Assembly (NCBI RefSeq): GCF_026344005.1
Contig: NZ_JAPKNH010000016.1
Coordinates: forward strand, 1-55,623
From: Kaistia terrae
GTDB lineage: Bacteria > Pseudomonadota > Alphaproteobacteria > Rhizobiales > Kaistiaceae
DNA length: 55,623 nucleotides
Direction of reading: 5' to 3'
Both the position numbers and the translations under genes were made by a program. The notes below the pieces were generated by a model that was not told the DNA's origin, did no database searches, and saw only the letters and a program-made list of their open reading frames with translations. Positions 10,703 through 20,383 of the stretch are shown piece by piece (positions within the stretch are counted from its first letter, which is position 1; the number at the start of each line of letters is the position of its first letter).

Positions 10703-11337
10703 AGTGATTGGACGTGACTGGCGCATCGAGTGAGTATTAGAGTTCGTGTTGCGCTCAAGGCTCGCCATTCGCTGTCCTCGCCGATTATCCAAAGAGCGGT
10801 CATTCGTTTACGCAGTCCTCACCGGGCACGATCGCCTCTTATATAGACGCCACGTCAATGACGAATATATCGAGCACATCTGGCAAGCTATCGGGGAGAC
10901 GGTCGACTCTGGCTGGTGCGAATATGCGATCGTCGATGCGCCTACGGCCAAAATAGTAGACGCGCCCGCGACGCACACCGACCTGGTTCCCGGCGCTATT
11001 GTTTTCATCTCAGCTGAGAACACCGCAGCAGGCACCGGGCCACCGGCTTGTCGTCCGTAAGACGGCGTCGTCCCCCGATTTAATCGTGGTGCCGATCGTT
11101 CCAGCCTAGCTGAGCGGATCGGCCTCACAGATCGAAGGCATTCGCCAAGTTTATGGCTATGGTCCAAAGACGACGCCCGGCTCGACGCGAGATCACCCGG
11201 TGAACCTACTCATCAACTGTGGTAGCTGTAGGCCAAGTTGCTAGCCAACGCTGCGTTCGTTCCGACCGGTTGGTGAGTATATGGTGAGTAGCTCGCTGAA
11301 ACGGAGAACATAGAAACAGCTAACTCTCTGAAAAGAT
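10703..11337. other. Gap between nitrile hydratase operon and tRNA-Arg
   Basis: The only plus-strand frame of note is 10746-11060, with segments such as NDEYIEHIWQAIGETVDSGW, but it has no clear ribosome site and no recognisable family, so it is left uncalled. The right part has a short imprecise repeat (TGGTGAGTATATGGTGAGTA, about 11270-11289) next to the tRNA 3' end. The gap may mark the edge of acquired DNA. Confidence 0.4.
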
Positions 11338-11414
<77 letters not shown>

Positions 11415-11534
11415 ATGCCGGACGCGGCAAGGCCGCGTGCCGGTTTACATAAACGAAGGACCGCCATGCAGCAATGGCGAAAGCCATGCTTTCCCAGAAG
11501 AGTTCACGCGCCCCTTCCAAAACGATGAAACGCC

Positions 11535-13037
11535 CTAGCCGGCCATGGCCGGCCGCGCGGCCGTGCGGGCGCTACGGGGCGGACGGGCCGCGTCTGCCAG
11601 ATGCGCCGCCACCCAGAGCAGCACCAGGCCGCCGCCGAGGAAGCCGACATCAAACCAGATGCCGCCATGCTTCGTGCCGACCAGAACCTGGCCCACCGCC
11701 GCGAGAATCGACAGCAGCGCGAACATCAGCAAGCCGTGCCGGCCGATCGTCGCCAGCGGTGCGAAGACCGGCAGGCGCCGGCAGAAAACGCTCAGGCGCA
11801 GGGCGTAAACGAGATAGGCCAGCGCCAGGAAATGGCTGAGCCGCGTCAGCCCGAGCACCGTCTTGTCGGTGTCGAGATGGCCGTTCGCCCCGATCCAGCT
11901 GCGCGTCACTGCCGGCCCAAAAGGCGACATCAGGAAGCCGACCGCCACGACGACGGCGGCGAGCGCCACCATCGGCCGCGTCACCGGGATCTCGCCCTGC
12001 TGCTTCAGCGCCAGCCCGGCCGCGACGCCGATTGCCATCACGAATTGCCAGGCGAACGGGTTCAGGAACCAGCCGCCCGCTGTCGGCCAGTTCGGCAGGT
12101 TCCAGCCGGCATAGCGCGTCAGGGCGTATAGCAGCGCCGACGTGATCAGCATCAGCGACACATCGATGCGCGCCAGCCAAAGCAGGACGGGAACCACCAG
12201 GATGAGAACCATGTAGAGCGGCAGGATGTTGAAATAGCCGAGCTGATGGCCGAGCGAGACGATGCCGATCAGGCAGGTCCAGGCGTCCGCCACATGGAGC
12301 GAGCGGCCATGCGCCATCAGCAGGTCCGGCTGGCGCCAGTAGAGCGCACCGGCCGAGAAAATGGCGATCGCCGCGAAGGACAGCAAGACGTGCACGCCAT
12401 AGAGCTTGATGACCCTGCGCAGCATCGCCAGCAGCACGCCGATCCGTTCGCCGGGGCGGAAGCGATGACCATAGGCCAGCGCCAGCGACACGCCAGAGAG
12501 GAAAACGAACGCCTCGGCCGAATCAGAAACGCCGAAATTCTTGTGCGTGATCGCTTCGAGCAGATTGCCGGGGACGTGGTTGATGAAAATCGTACAGAGC
12601 ACGAGGCCGCGCCAGAAATCGATGCTGTCGAGACGCGACGTTGCGGCGGCGCGCTGTTCCGCCAACGCCGCGCGGCGGTCGCGGTTCAAGGCGGCGCGCG
12701 ACCATTCGCACAGGCCGACAATACCGGCGCAGACCAGCGCATAAAGCACCAGCGGCGGCACCTGCGCCGACGACAAACGGAAGGTGTAGATCGGCTCGAT
12801 CCAGAAGAAGACGGCGAACACCGCCGTCAGCACCGTGGCGAGAATAGCGGGACCCTTGCCGAACAGCGCGGCCCCCAGCAGCACGGCCGGCGCGAACAGG
12901 AAAAACGAGAAGCTATGCCAGGGCCATTGCAGGCGAAGCGCGAAGCAAGGCAGGGCGAAGAGGCAAGTCAGCGCATATTGCGCGGGCGTCGTGAACCGCT
13001 GCCCGAATTGAGCAATCAAAACTGTACTCCCGGCCAT
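11535..13037 (-). CDS. OpgC-like membrane acyltransferase with N-terminal DUF4118-like segment
   Basis: About 500 aa and highly hydrophobic. Residues ~15-85 form a short multi-helix block like DUF4118 (the KdpD membrane region), with FFLFAPAVLLGAALFGKGPA. From about residue 140 the OpgC domain begins with SIDFWRGLVLCTIFINHVPG and continues with DSAEAFVFLSGVSLALAYGHRF and about ten more membrane segments. OpgC proteins O-succinylate or otherwise acylate osmoregulated periplasmic glucans. The ATG at 13037 was chosen; GTG at 13052 is an alternative, and neither has a strong ribosome site. The gene stands alone, between tRNA-Arg and a hydrolase gene. Confidence 0.82.
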   Translation of the reverse strand: MAGSTVLIAQFGQRFTTPAQYALTCLFALPCFALRLQWPWHSFSFFLFAPAVLLGAALFGKGPAILATVLTAVFAVFFWIEPIYTFRLSSAQVPPLVLYALVCAGIVGLCEWSRAALNRDRRAALAEQRAAATSRLDSIDFWRGLVLCTIFINHVPGNLLEAITHKNFGVSDSAEAFVFLSGVSLALAYGHRFRPGERIGVLLAMLRRVIKLYGVHVLLSFAAIAIFSAGALYWRQPDLLMAHGRSLHVADAWTCLIGIVSLGHQLGYFNILPLYMVLILVVPVLLWLARIDVSLMLITSALLYALTRYAGWNLPNWPTAGGWFLNPFAWQFVMAIGVAAGLALKQQGEIPVTRPMVALAAVVVAVGFLMSPFGPAVTRSWIGANGHLDTDKTVLGLTRLSHFLALAYLVYALRLSVFCRRLPVFAPLATIGRHGLLMFALLSILAAVGQVLVGTKHGGIWFDVGFLGGGLVLLWVAAHLADAARPPRSARTAARPAMAG

Positions 13038-13349
13038 CGAACCGTATTGCACCCGTGGCAGCGCGAAGGATGCCTGAAAATCGATCTAAACCATGGATCG
13101 GACGGCTTTGGAACGGCAATAGCCAGCGTTCTCGCCATTTCGATAGGAACTTTCGACATTCGCCCGGCCCCGTCGCACGGCGCGCCGCCGAACGACCAAG
13201 GCGACGGCTGGAGATAAGCGAGGCGAGATGGCAAAATTACGCCGGCTGCGAAAAATGGGGCCTGTGAAGCACAGTCTCTCGCGGACACGACCAGGCCCGC
13301 TTCGCCCGGTCGCGCGGGGCAAGCGGACCCTCCTTAGCGACACGCGCGA
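13038..13349. other. Intergenic region upstream of the OpgC-like gene
   Basis: About 310 bases between two leftward genes. Frames on both strands are composition artefacts without family features. It presumably holds the leftward promoter for the OpgC-like gene, but no clear -35/-10 pair was found. Confidence 0.4.
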
Positions 13350-14906
13350 TCAGTCGGCGACGCGGGCGAGCGTGCCGAGATGTTCGTCGTCGAGGAACTC
13401 GATCGTCACCGTCTCGGCCTTGCCGGCCGGGTTGATGGCAAAGCGGATGGCGGAGGGCCTGTCCGGCATTTCGGCATCCGGGAAGATCAGGAAGAGATCG
13501 CGATCGAAATGGCTGAGCGGATAGGTGCGCGCGCCTTTTGGGCCGAGGGCGAGGGTCAGCGCCCCACCCGCCTCCGCGACCTGCGCCTCGCCGACATAGG
13601 CGTTGCGATAGTGGCCGGCATAGGCTGCAAGCGGTAGCGGCGGGCTTGGCGGCGTCGGCGGCGTCGCATAGGCGGCCTTGGCCTGCGCGACGGCGGGGCC
13701 GAACAGGCCGCCATAGATATCGCCCCAGATCGAGCCCCAGTCGCGGGAGACGGTGCCGTCAAAGACGAGATCGAAGAAGCTGTCCGCCAGCCCTTCCGGC
13801 GCACCGGTCGGGAAGGCATTGGTCAGCACGACGATGCCGAGCGAGGCGTCCGGATAGAGCGACGCCAGGGTGCGGCTGCCGAGACTGAAGGCGCCGGCAT
13901 GTCCCCAGTTGAGGCCATGGCGCCCCAGCTCGACATTCCAGCCGAGCCCGTAGAACGAGGTGGCGCCTGTCGCGGGATTGGTGCCGAGCGCCATCAGCGG
14001 CACATGGGTCGCGGCCAGCGCCTCGGCGCCGATCAGCCTCTCGTCGTCGAAGCTCCCCTTGGCCAGTTGCAGGCGCACCCATTGCGCCAGATCGCGCGCG
14101 CTCGAACTGACGCCGGCGGCGGGCGACTGCATGTCCGGGTCGCGCGTCACCTTTGCTTCCCAGCCCTGGCCGAGATCGATGTGCAGCGCGGCCCGGTTGG
14201 CCCTGGCGAGAAAATCGGCGTGGCGCGAGCTGGTGGCGTTCATGCCGAGCGGCCGATAGAGCCGTTCCTCGGACACCTCTTCCCAGGGTTTGCCGGTCGG
14301 CCGCGCGGCGGCAACTCCGGCCTCGGTGAAACCCGCATTGCTGTAGGAATAGCCGGCGCGGAAACTGGACGATGGCGGCACGAGGCGCAGGCGATGCAGC
14401 ACCGTTTCGCGATCGAAGCCAATATCCTCCAGCTCGTTGCCGGCAAGGCCCGGCAAGCCGCTGCGATGGGCGAGCAGGTCGCGGATCGTCAGTTCGGCCG
14501 TCGGATAGGCATCATGCAGGCGGAAGGCCGGATCTAGATCGGCGATGCGCGTGTCCCAGCCGACGACGCCGTCGCTGACGAGAGAGGCGACGACGGTCGA
14601 CGCGATGGGCTTCGAGAGCGACGCGATCTGGAACACCGTGTCAGGGTCGACCACCTCCGCCTTGCTGGTATCGCGAAGCCCGAAACCCTTCAGGTAGACG
14701 ATCTGGTCCTCATGCACGATAGCGATGGCAAGCCCGGGGACGGCGCGGTCGGCAACGAGTTGCTGCGCCATGGCCTCTAGCCGAGGCAGCGCCGCCAGCA
14801 CCTTGTCGCGCGAGACCGGTTCGGCCGATGCGGTGCCCCACCCCAGTCCGACGAAAGCGGCGGCCGTGGCGAAACGCCAAACCCCATTCCCAGACATCGC
14901 GCCCAT
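13350..14906 (-). CDS. Serine beta-lactamase-like hydrolase (class C / EstB family), secreted
   Basis: 518 aa with a signal peptide (cleavage near GTASA-EP, residue ~29). The penicillin-binding/beta-lactamase fold is shown by SLSK (nucleophile Ser96, Lys99), Tyr188-Ser-Asn190 in YSYSN, and HAG at 336-338 in place of KTG. A C-terminal beta-rich lipocalin-like part (about residues 430-518, starting LAAYAGHYRNAYVG) is common in this family. The HAG variant suggests an esterase or D-amino-acid peptidase rather than a true antibiotic beta-lactamase. The start at 14906 follows a GGGGGC site. The gene is divergent from the lactonase at 15100. Confidence 0.85.
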   Translation of the reverse strand: MGAMSGNGVWRFATAAAFVGLGWGTASAEPVSRDKVLAALPRLEAMAQQLVADRAVPGLAIAIVHEDQIVYLKGFGLRDTSKAEVVDPDTVFQIASLSKPIASTVVASLVSDGVVGWDTRIADLDPAFRLHDAYPTAELTIRDLLAHRSGLPGLAGNELEDIGFDRETVLHRLRLVPPSSSFRAGYSYSNAGFTEAGVAAARPTGKPWEEVSEERLYRPLGMNATSSRHADFLARANRAALHIDLGQGWEAKVTRDPDMQSPAAGVSSSARDLAQWVRLQLAKGSFDDERLIGAEALAATHVPLMALGTNPATGATSFYGLGWNVELGRHGLNWGHAGAFSLGSRTLASLYPDASLGIVVLTNAFPTGAPEGLADSFFDLVFDGTVSRDWGSIWGDIYGGLFGPAVAQAKAAYATPPTPPSPPLPLAAYAGHYRNAYVGEAQVAEAGGALTLALGPKGARTYPLSHFDRDLFLIFPDAEMPDRPSAIRFAINPAGKAETVTIEFLDDEHLGTLARVAD

Positions 14907-15099
14907 GCCAAGCCCCCGCCGAACCTTCCGTTGCGGCAAGATTGCGTCAAAGACCAGCGCCTGCACAAGCAGCAAGTTTTGCGGAGGCGCGCGCCGCATT
15001 TCGGTTGAAGGCCGGAGAAAAGGGTGGCGACGGGAAGGGTTCGAGCCCGCTATCGTGTCGGCCATGAGCGGCCGGGCCGCATGATTGGGGGGACATCCG

Positions 15100-16215
15100 A
15101 TGACGCAGGCAAACACCTTTCTCTATGTCGGCGGCTGCAACCGCCCGACGCCCTATTTCGCCAGCGCCAATGCGCGCGGCATCTCGATCTTCGCCTTCGA
15201 CCAGGCAAGTGCTACGGCAACGCCGCTCGGCGCCCAGGGCGGCATTGAAAACCCGACCTTCCTGACCGCCGCCCCGGATGGCGGCACGCTCTATGCGACC
15301 AGCGAAGTGGCGGAATGGAACGAGGGGCTGATCAGCGCCTACGCCATCGATGCGGCAACCGGCGCGCTCTCCTATGTGAACCGCCAATCGACGCTGGGCA
15401 GCATCACGGCCTATGCGAGCCTCGACCGCTCGGCGCGCTTCGTGGCAATCGCCAACTATATGGGGACGCCGGAAAGCGAACGACCAAATCAGTCCGTCGC
15501 CATCTTCCCGCGCCGCGCCGATGGTGGCCTCGATCCGGTTGCCGCCTCCGCCGCCCATCCAGGCCGCGGGCCGGATGTGGGCCGGCAGGATCGTTCGCAT
15601 GCGCATTGCGTGCAGGCGACGCCGGACAACCGCCATATCGTTGTCAGCGATCTCGGGATTGATCGGCTCGTTTGCTATCGCTTCGACGCCGCGACAGGAG
15701 CGATCGAGAAATCCGGTGAGACGGCGCTGCCGCCCGGCTCCGGCCCGCGCCATTTCGCCTTCCACCCGACAAAGCCGTTTGCGTATGGCATCAACGAGCT
15801 GAGTTCGACCGTCGCTTCCTTCAGCTTTGATGCCGAAAACGGCACGTTCCTGCTACTCGACATCGCCACGACGGTTCCCGACGCGGTGCTCGCCATCAAT
15901 CATTGTTCGGAGATCAAGCTCAGCCCGGACGGGCGCTTCCTCTATGCCGCCAATCGCGGCGAGGACAGCCTGGCGATCTTCACGATCGGCGCGGATGGCA
16001 CCGCGCAAGACCGCAGGACGGTTGAGGGCGGTGGCAAGACGCCCCGCCATTTCGCCTTCTCGCCGGATGGCCGGACCCTGGCGCTGGCCAACCAGGACAG
16101 CGACATCGTCACCCTGTTCGGCGTCGACGCTGAGGACGGCTCGCTGACCCATCTCGGCCGGGACATCGCGGTCGGCACGCCGACGGCGATCTGCTTCGTG
16201 ACGATCGCGGGGTAG
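15100..16215 (+). CDS. Lactonase family protein (6-phosphogluconolactonase / YbhE type)
   Basis: 371-aa seven-bladed beta-propeller of the Pgl/YbhE family. Repeated blade motifs such as LYVGGCNRPTPYFASANARG, HAHCVQATPDNRHIVVSDLG, GSGPRHFAFHPTKPFAYGIN and KTPRHFAFSPDGRTLALANQ occur at regular spacing. Such enzymes hydrolyse 6-phosphogluconolactone or related sugar lactones. No signal peptide is seen, so it is cytoplasmic. The ATG at 15100 follows GGGGGGA. It starts 193 bp from a divergent secreted hydrolase. The preferred substrate is uncertain. Confidence 0.87.
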   Translation: MTQANTFLYVGGCNRPTPYFASANARGISIFAFDQASATATPLGAQGGIENPTFLTAAPDGGTLYATSEVAEWNEGLISAYAIDAATGALSYVNRQSTLGSITAYASLDRSARFVAIANYMGTPESERPNQSVAIFPRRADGGLDPVAASAAHPGRGPDVGRQDRSHAHCVQATPDNRHIVVSDLGIDRLVCYRFDAATGAIEKSGETALPPGSGPRHFAFHPTKPFAYGINELSSTVASFSFDAENGTFLLLDIATTVPDAVLAINHCSEIKLSPDGRFLYAANRGEDSLAIFTIGADGTAQDRRTVEGGGKTPRHFAFSPDGRTLALANQDSDIVTLFGVDAEDGSLTHLGRDIAVGTPTAICFVTIAG

Positions 16216-16383
16216 CAGGCAGCACATATCCGTTTACAGACCCTCGCCGCAATAGCCTCCGCAATTCTGTTGCAGGCCTGACACAACGCTAGGGAAAGCG
16301 GCAGTATTTCTACGGAATACCTGTACTTTCCCATGCGTAACCCGCAAAGCTGCGCAATGGGTCGTGGGTAGAAGGGTTCGAGG

Positions 16384-17088
16384 ATGATTTACATTCAGCG
16401 CGCCGCGGTAGTTGCCGCTCTCGCCGTTATCAGTGCTTCGTCGGCTATGGCAGCCGATTTGACCGTAGCTCCTGTCGAGACGCCCATGGCGCAGTCATAC
16501 ATCTGGACTGGTCCCTATATCGGCGCCAACCTCGGTTGGGCCAATCTCAAGTCCGATTGGCACGATGTCGATGACGACTGGGGCGGCTACACCTACGATG
16601 CCGGCTCTGACGGTTTCACGATCGGCGGACAGATCGGCTACAACTACCAGCTTCAAAACAACGTAGTTCTCGGCATCGAGGCCGATCTGAATTACGCGAC
16701 GAACAGCAAGTCCTACGACGCTCCCGGCTACGGCGACGTTGAACTCGAAAACGACATGAATGGCTTCGGCACTATCCGCGCCCGTCTCGGCTACGCCTTC
16801 GACAACGTCATGCCCTATGTCACCGGCGGTCTGGCACTCGGTCACTTCAAACATCAATGGACCGAGATTGATGACGTGTCTGACAGCTGGTCTGATTTTG
16901 GCGGCTGGGAGGCCGGCTGGGTCGCTGGCGGTGGCGTCGAGTGGGGCTTTGCGCAGAACTGGACCGTCAAGTTCGAAGGTCTCTACGCGGGCTTTGGAAA
17001 CGTGACGTCGACTAATGATGAGGGATATCGCATGGATGTCGACCGCGACGTCGGCATCATCCGCGCCGGTCTGAACTACCGCTTCTGA
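16384..17088 (+). CDS. Outer membrane beta-barrel protein (Omp25/Omp31-like)
   Basis: 234 aa with a clear signal peptide (cleavage after SSAMA, residue ~23). The barrel starts with the family signature WTGPYIGANLGWA (residues ~40-52). Alternating strands follow, including DGFTIGGQIGYNYQLQNNVV and PYVTGGLALGH, and the chain ends in the aromatic IIRAGLNYRF needed for outer-membrane insertion. This is the usual small porin-like surface protein of Hyphomicrobiales. A terminator follows 22 bases after the stop. Codon usage is that of a highly expressed gene with fewer GC extremes than its neighbours. Confidence 0.93.
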   Translation: MIYIQRAAVVAALAVISASSAMAADLTVAPVETPMAQSYIWTGPYIGANLGWANLKSDWHDVDDDWGGYTYDAGSDGFTIGGQIGYNYQLQNNVVLGIEADLNYATNSKSYDAPGYGDVELENDMNGFGTIRARLGYAFDNVMPYVTGGLALGHFKHQWTEIDDVSDSWSDFGGWEAGWVAGGGVEWGFAQNWTVKFEGLYAGFGNVTSTNDEGYRMDVDRDVGIIRAGLNYRF

Positions 17089-17110
17089 GCGAAATTCTCC
17101 GCAACAAGAC

Positions 17111-17140
17111 AAGCCGCCGGTCTCGACTGGCGGCTTTTTT
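17111..17140 (+). terminator. Intrinsic terminator of the outer membrane protein gene
   Basis: GCCGCC (17113-17118) pairs with GGCGGC (17129-17134), extended by flanking AA/TT, and is followed by six T residues. It lies just past the porin stop codon. Confidence 0.88.
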
Positions 17141-17267
17141 GCTTTCGGCTTGTGGTGCGACACACGAATGAGCCGAGACGGATGGCCGACCGAAGGTGGA
17201 TGACCCTGCCCCCATCGACGGCGGCCCAAGCCGTGTTATAGCTCAGGCTGCAACGGAGCCCTTTGCC

Positions 17268-17909
17268 ATGCTCACCTTCCTGCCCTCGCTCTCGGTTTTC
17301 CTCGCCTACCTGGTCGCCGTCATCGCGCTCACGCTGACGCCGGGGCCTGATATGACGCTGTTTCTCGGCAAGGCGATCGGGCAATCGCGAAAGGCCGGCA
17401 TTGCCGCGTTTGCCGGTGCTTCGACCGGGCTGATCGTTCACACCGTGCTGGTGGCGGTCGGGCTGTCGGCGCTGCTGGCCGCCTCGACCACGGCCTTCAC
17501 CATCCTGAAGGTCGTCGGCGCCGCCTATCTCGTCTATCTCGCCGTGCAGGCGATCCGTCACGGCTCGGCGCTTTCCGTCGGCGGCAAGGGTTCGTCCGAT
17601 CCGATCAGCAAGGTCTATCTGAAGGGCCTGATGGTCAACCTGCTGAACCCGAAGATCATCGTGTTCTTCGTGACCTTCCTGCCGCAATTCGTGACGCCGA
17701 CCGATCCGCATGCCGCCGGCAAGCTGCTGTTTCTCGGCCTGATGTTCGTCGTCGTCGCCACCCCGATCAGCATCGCCATGATCTGGTCGGCCGGCTCCCT
17801 CGCCTCATTCCTGAAGCGCTCGCCGCGCGCGACGCGGGCGGTCGACTGGCTGTTCGCCGGCGTGATGGGCGGCTTTGCCGTGCGGCTTATTCTGGCCCAG
17901 GGGAAGTAG
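17268..17909 (+). CDS. LysE/RhtB-family amino acid exporter
   Basis: 213-aa inner-membrane protein with about six membrane segments. The LysE-family signature ALTLTPGPDMTLFLGKAI lies at residues ~20-37, GASTGLIVHT at ~48-57, and the second half carries GLMVNLLNPKIIVFFVTFLPQF. It would export an amino acid or related metabolite. The start at 17268 is set by a GGAG site and the hydrophobic onset. The last 23 bases overlap the 3' end of the convergent gene at 17887-18342. Confidence 0.9.
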   Translation: MLTFLPSLSVFLAYLVAVIALTLTPGPDMTLFLGKAIGQSRKAGIAAFAGASTGLIVHTVLVAVGLSALLAASTTAFTILKVVGAAYLVYLAVQAIRHGSALSVGGKGSSDPISKVYLKGLMVNLLNPKIIVFFVTFLPQFVTPTDPHAAGKLLFLGLMFVVVATPISIAMIWSAGSLASFLKRSPRATRAVDWLFAGVMGGFAVRLILAQGK

Positions 17910-18342
17910 ACTGATCCGCCGGACCTGAGACGGCTCGGCCCGAGACAGAACGCCCCGAGCCGTGGCCGGCGATTACCCAATAAGCGAAGCCGGCGACCAG
18001 CCCGGCCGCGACCGGCGGCAGCGCAGCAAATTCGGTGCTGTTCGCCAACAGGTGCAATCCAAGGCCAATCGCGCCACCGAACAGCGACCACAGGATCGCC
18101 GAGCGCAGGGCAAAGATTTCAGCCACGACGATGCCGGCCAGGAATGGCAGCAGCGCGTAGCGCGAGATCTCGACCAGAAGGATGAACACCGGCGCGAGGA
18201 TCACCGGGATCTCGCCATTCGGGCCATCCCAGATGTCGTTGCCGGTGAAGCCGAACGCTGCCAGATAGATGAAAATCGCGCTGGCGATCGCCGCGATCAG
18301 CCCCAGCGGGATCAGCAGGATGATGCGGAGAAAGGCTCGCAT
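17887..18342 (-). CDS. Small membrane protein of unknown function
   Basis: 151 aa with about four hydrophobic segments (residues ~5-30, 45-60, 65-85 and 105-125) and a Ser/Gly/Pro-rich tail. The family is not recognised. Its ATG overlaps the stop of the upstream gene (ATGA), so it is coupled to the secreted protein at 18342-18785. Together they look like an envelope-associated pair. It overlaps the tail of the convergent LysE gene by 23 bp. Confidence 0.75.
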   Translation of the reverse strand: MRAFLRIILLIPLGLIAAIASAIFIYLAAFGFTGNDIWDGPNGEIPVILAPVFILLVEISRYALLPFLAGIVVAEIFALRSAILWSLFGGAIGLGLHLLANSTEFAALPPVAAGLVAGFAYWVIAGHGSGRSVSGRAVSGPADQSTSPGPE

Positions 18343-18785
18343 CAGCCGTCCGTGTCGAAATCAAGCAGGAGTCCGTCGGCGGCGAATTCGGCATCGAACT
18401 CCTGCCCATCGGCCAGGCGACCCTCGATCTCGATCCGCCCGCCGCTTTCAAACTCGATCTTCTCCAGCTTCGCGTCGGCAGGCCAGGACGCATTGCCGAG
18501 GACCGGGGCCGGGACAAGGCTACGGATATCCGCGATGGGGAAGAGGTCCTTGCCACGAGCCTCGACATCCTCGATCCCGTCATCGCCGTCGAGGTCGATC
18601 TCGACGCGGGACCCGCTCGGCAGGGTGCCGAGAACGCGGCGGCCATATTTGGCGTTCGGCTTTTCGCGGATCTGGACGTCGGTCAGGCCGAGATCGGTGA
18701 CGGCCCGCGGCAGATCCTTGGCGACGGCGACGCCCGGAATGGCAAGGCTGGCGGCCAGAACAACGATCGGCAATGCGTATTTCAT
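18342..18785 (-). CDS. Secreted protein of unknown function (PepSY-like layout)
   Basis: 147 aa with a signal peptide (KYALPIVVLAASLAIPGVAVA, cleaved near residue 23). The mature part is acidic, with two similar beta/alpha elements (LPSGSRVEIDLDGDDGIEDV and FESGGRIEIEGRLADGQEFD) that recall periplasmic PepSY-like inhibitor domains; this is a weak structural impression only. It is translationally coupled to the membrane protein that follows. The gap to rlmN, also leftward and upstream, is 58 bp, so a longer transcript is possible. Confidence 0.75.
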   Translation of the reverse strand: MKYALPIVVLAASLAIPGVAVAKDLPRAVTDLGLTDVQIREKPNAKYGRRVLGTLPSGSRVEIDLDGDDGIEDVEARGKDLFPIADIRSLVPAPVLGNASWPADAKLEKIEFESGGRIEIEGRLADGQEFDAEFAADGLLLDFDTDG

Positions 18786-18843
18786 CGACTTCACCTTCAA
18801 TTTGAGCTGTTCAATTGAACCCGGCGGAGGTGAAACACTCGTA

Positions 18844-20070
18844 TCAGTCGTCGTCGCTGGTGACCATCGCCTCAAGCGCGAGCCGCTCGCGAACGCGCAT
18901 GCGCTCGCTCTCGCTCTTCAGCTGGCCGCAGGCGGCCAGGATATCGCGGCCGCGCGGCGTGCGGATCGGCGAGGCATAGCCGGCGCGATTGACGATGTCG
19001 GAGAAGGTCTCGATCGTCTCCCAGTCCGAGCACTGGTAATTGACGCCGGGCCAGGGATTGAACGGGATCAAATTGATCTTGGCCGGGATGCCCTTGAGCA
19101 GGCGAACCAGTTCGCGCGCATCGGCCGGGCTGTCGTTGACGTCCTTCAGCATCACATATTCGAAGGTGATGCGGCGGGCATTGGTCAGGCCCGGATAATT
19201 GCGGCAAGCGTCCATCAGCTCGGCAATCGGATACTTCTTGTTGAGCGGCACCAGCATGTCGCGCAGATCGTCGCGCACGGCGTGCAGCGAGATCGCCAGC
19301 ATGGTGCCGATCTCGGCGCCGGCGCGCTCGATCATCGGCACGACGCCGGAGGTCGACAGGGTGATGCGGCGCTTCGAGAGCGACAGGCCCTCGCCATCCG
19401 AGGCGATCAGCAGCGCCTGCTTGACGTTGTCGAAATTATACAGCGGCTCGCCCATGCCCATCATGACGATGTTGGAGACGAGACGGCCCTCGGAGGGAAC
19501 CGCCATGCCGACCGGCGTCGACTTCTCCGGGAAATCGCCAAGGCGGTCGCGCGCGACCAGAATCTGGCCGACGATCTCTTCGGCCGTCAGGTTGCGCACC
19601 AGCTTCTGCGTGCCGGTGTGGCAGAACGAACAGGTGAGCGTGCAGCCGACCTGCGATGAGACGCAAAGCGTGCCGCGGCCGATCTCGGGGATGTAGACGG
19701 TCTCGATCTCGACGGGACGGCCGGCGCCGCGCGGGGGAAAGCGCAGCAGCCATTTGCGCGTGCCGTCCTGCGAGATCTGCTCGGTGACAATCTCGGGGCG
19801 CTTCAGCGAGAAATTTTCCGCCAGCGTGACGCGCAGATCCTTCGACACGTTGAGCATGTCGTTGAAATCGGTGACGCCGCGCGCGTAGATCCAGTTCCAG
19901 ATCTGCGCCGTGCGCATGCGGATCTGCTTCGGCTCGATGCCGATCGAGGCGAGCTGCTCGCCAATCTCGGGCCGCGTCAGGCCAACCAGCGAGCCCTTCT
20001 CGCCCGAGGCGAGCGGTGCGCGGGCGGGCGATACAAGTGCGGGTGAGGCCACGGCGAGCGGTGCGGTCAT
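18844..20070 (-). CDS. rlmN: Dual-specificity RNA methyltransferase RlmN
   Basis: Radical-SAM enzyme that methylates C2 of A2503 in 23S rRNA and A37 of some tRNAs. The 4Fe-4S motif CxxxCxxC is at Cys143, Cys147 and Cys150 ([11 protein letters not shown]), and the second catalytic Cys is about 381 in [26 protein letters not shown] and [14 protein letters not shown] are typical RlmN blocks. 408 aa from the ATG at 20070 matches the family; upstream in-frame ATGs to 20148 would only lengthen a non-conserved tail. The conserved cytoplasmic function is near certain. Confidence 0.95.
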   Translation of the reverse strand: MTAPLAVASPALVSPARAPLASGEKGSLVGLTRPEIGEQLASIGIEPKQIRMRTAQIWNWIYARGVTDFNDMLNVSKDLRVTLAENFSLKRPEIVTEQISQDGTRKWLLRFPPRGAGRPVEIETVYIPEIGRGTLCVSSQVGCTLTCSFCHTGTQKLVRNLTAEEIVGQILVARDRLGDFPEKSTPVGMAVPSEGRLVSNIVMMGMGEPLYNFDNVKQALLIASDGEGLSLSKRRITLSTSGVVPMIERAGAEIGTMLAISLHAVRDDLRDMLVPLNKKYPIAELMDACRNYPGLTNARRITFEYVMLKDVNDSPADARELVRLLKGIPAKINLIPFNPWPGVNYQCSDWETIETFSDIVNRAGYASPIRTPRGRDILAACGQLKSESERMRVRERLALEAMVTSDDD

Positions 20071-20383
20071 ATCGGTATCGGGTTCCGGGTGAGAGGCCGG
20101 GCGCCAGAGGCGCGCATCGAGGCCATCCATCATTGTTGACGGCCTCATATCACAATTTTCACGAAATCAGGAATGCTTCAAATGAGCGGCCGCCCTGCGC
20201 AGAACAAGGGGCAGGCGATCCATCGACGTGGCGGGGGCGCAAAAGGACGCAATCCGGCATTTTCAAAATCGTGCAGCTTGGCTAGATTGCCCGGCGAGCA
20301 CCGTCTCATCGAACCCTTCGCGACGTCGCGGCCAACCGGCACCGTCCGGCCCGCCAGTCTGGCGACAATTTTTGGATGAGACG
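20071..20383. other. Divergent intergenic region between rlmN and the VOC gene
   Basis: 313 bases with no gene of recognisable type. It must hold promoters in both directions. No strong -35/-10 pair or palindrome stands out. Confidence 0.4.

Noticed and set aside
10746-11060. Possible 104-aa gene after the nitrile hydratase operon
   Set aside because: No ribosome site, no family pattern and poor N terminus; left as part of the gap description.
8430-11337. Defined genomic island with attachment sites around the nitrile hydratase operon
   Set aside because: No second copy of the tRNA-Arg 3' end, integrase or insertion sequence could be found, so only a possible acquisition is noted.
12246-13217. 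A 323-codon plus-strand frame antisense to the OpgC-like gene
   Set aside because: Arg/Gln/His-rich shadow; the minus-strand gene has clear membrane segments and family motifs.
13350-14906. Antibiotic-resistance beta-lactamase
   Set aside because: The third motif is HAG rather than KTG and the protein has a C-terminal extra domain, so an esterase/peptidase role is more likely.
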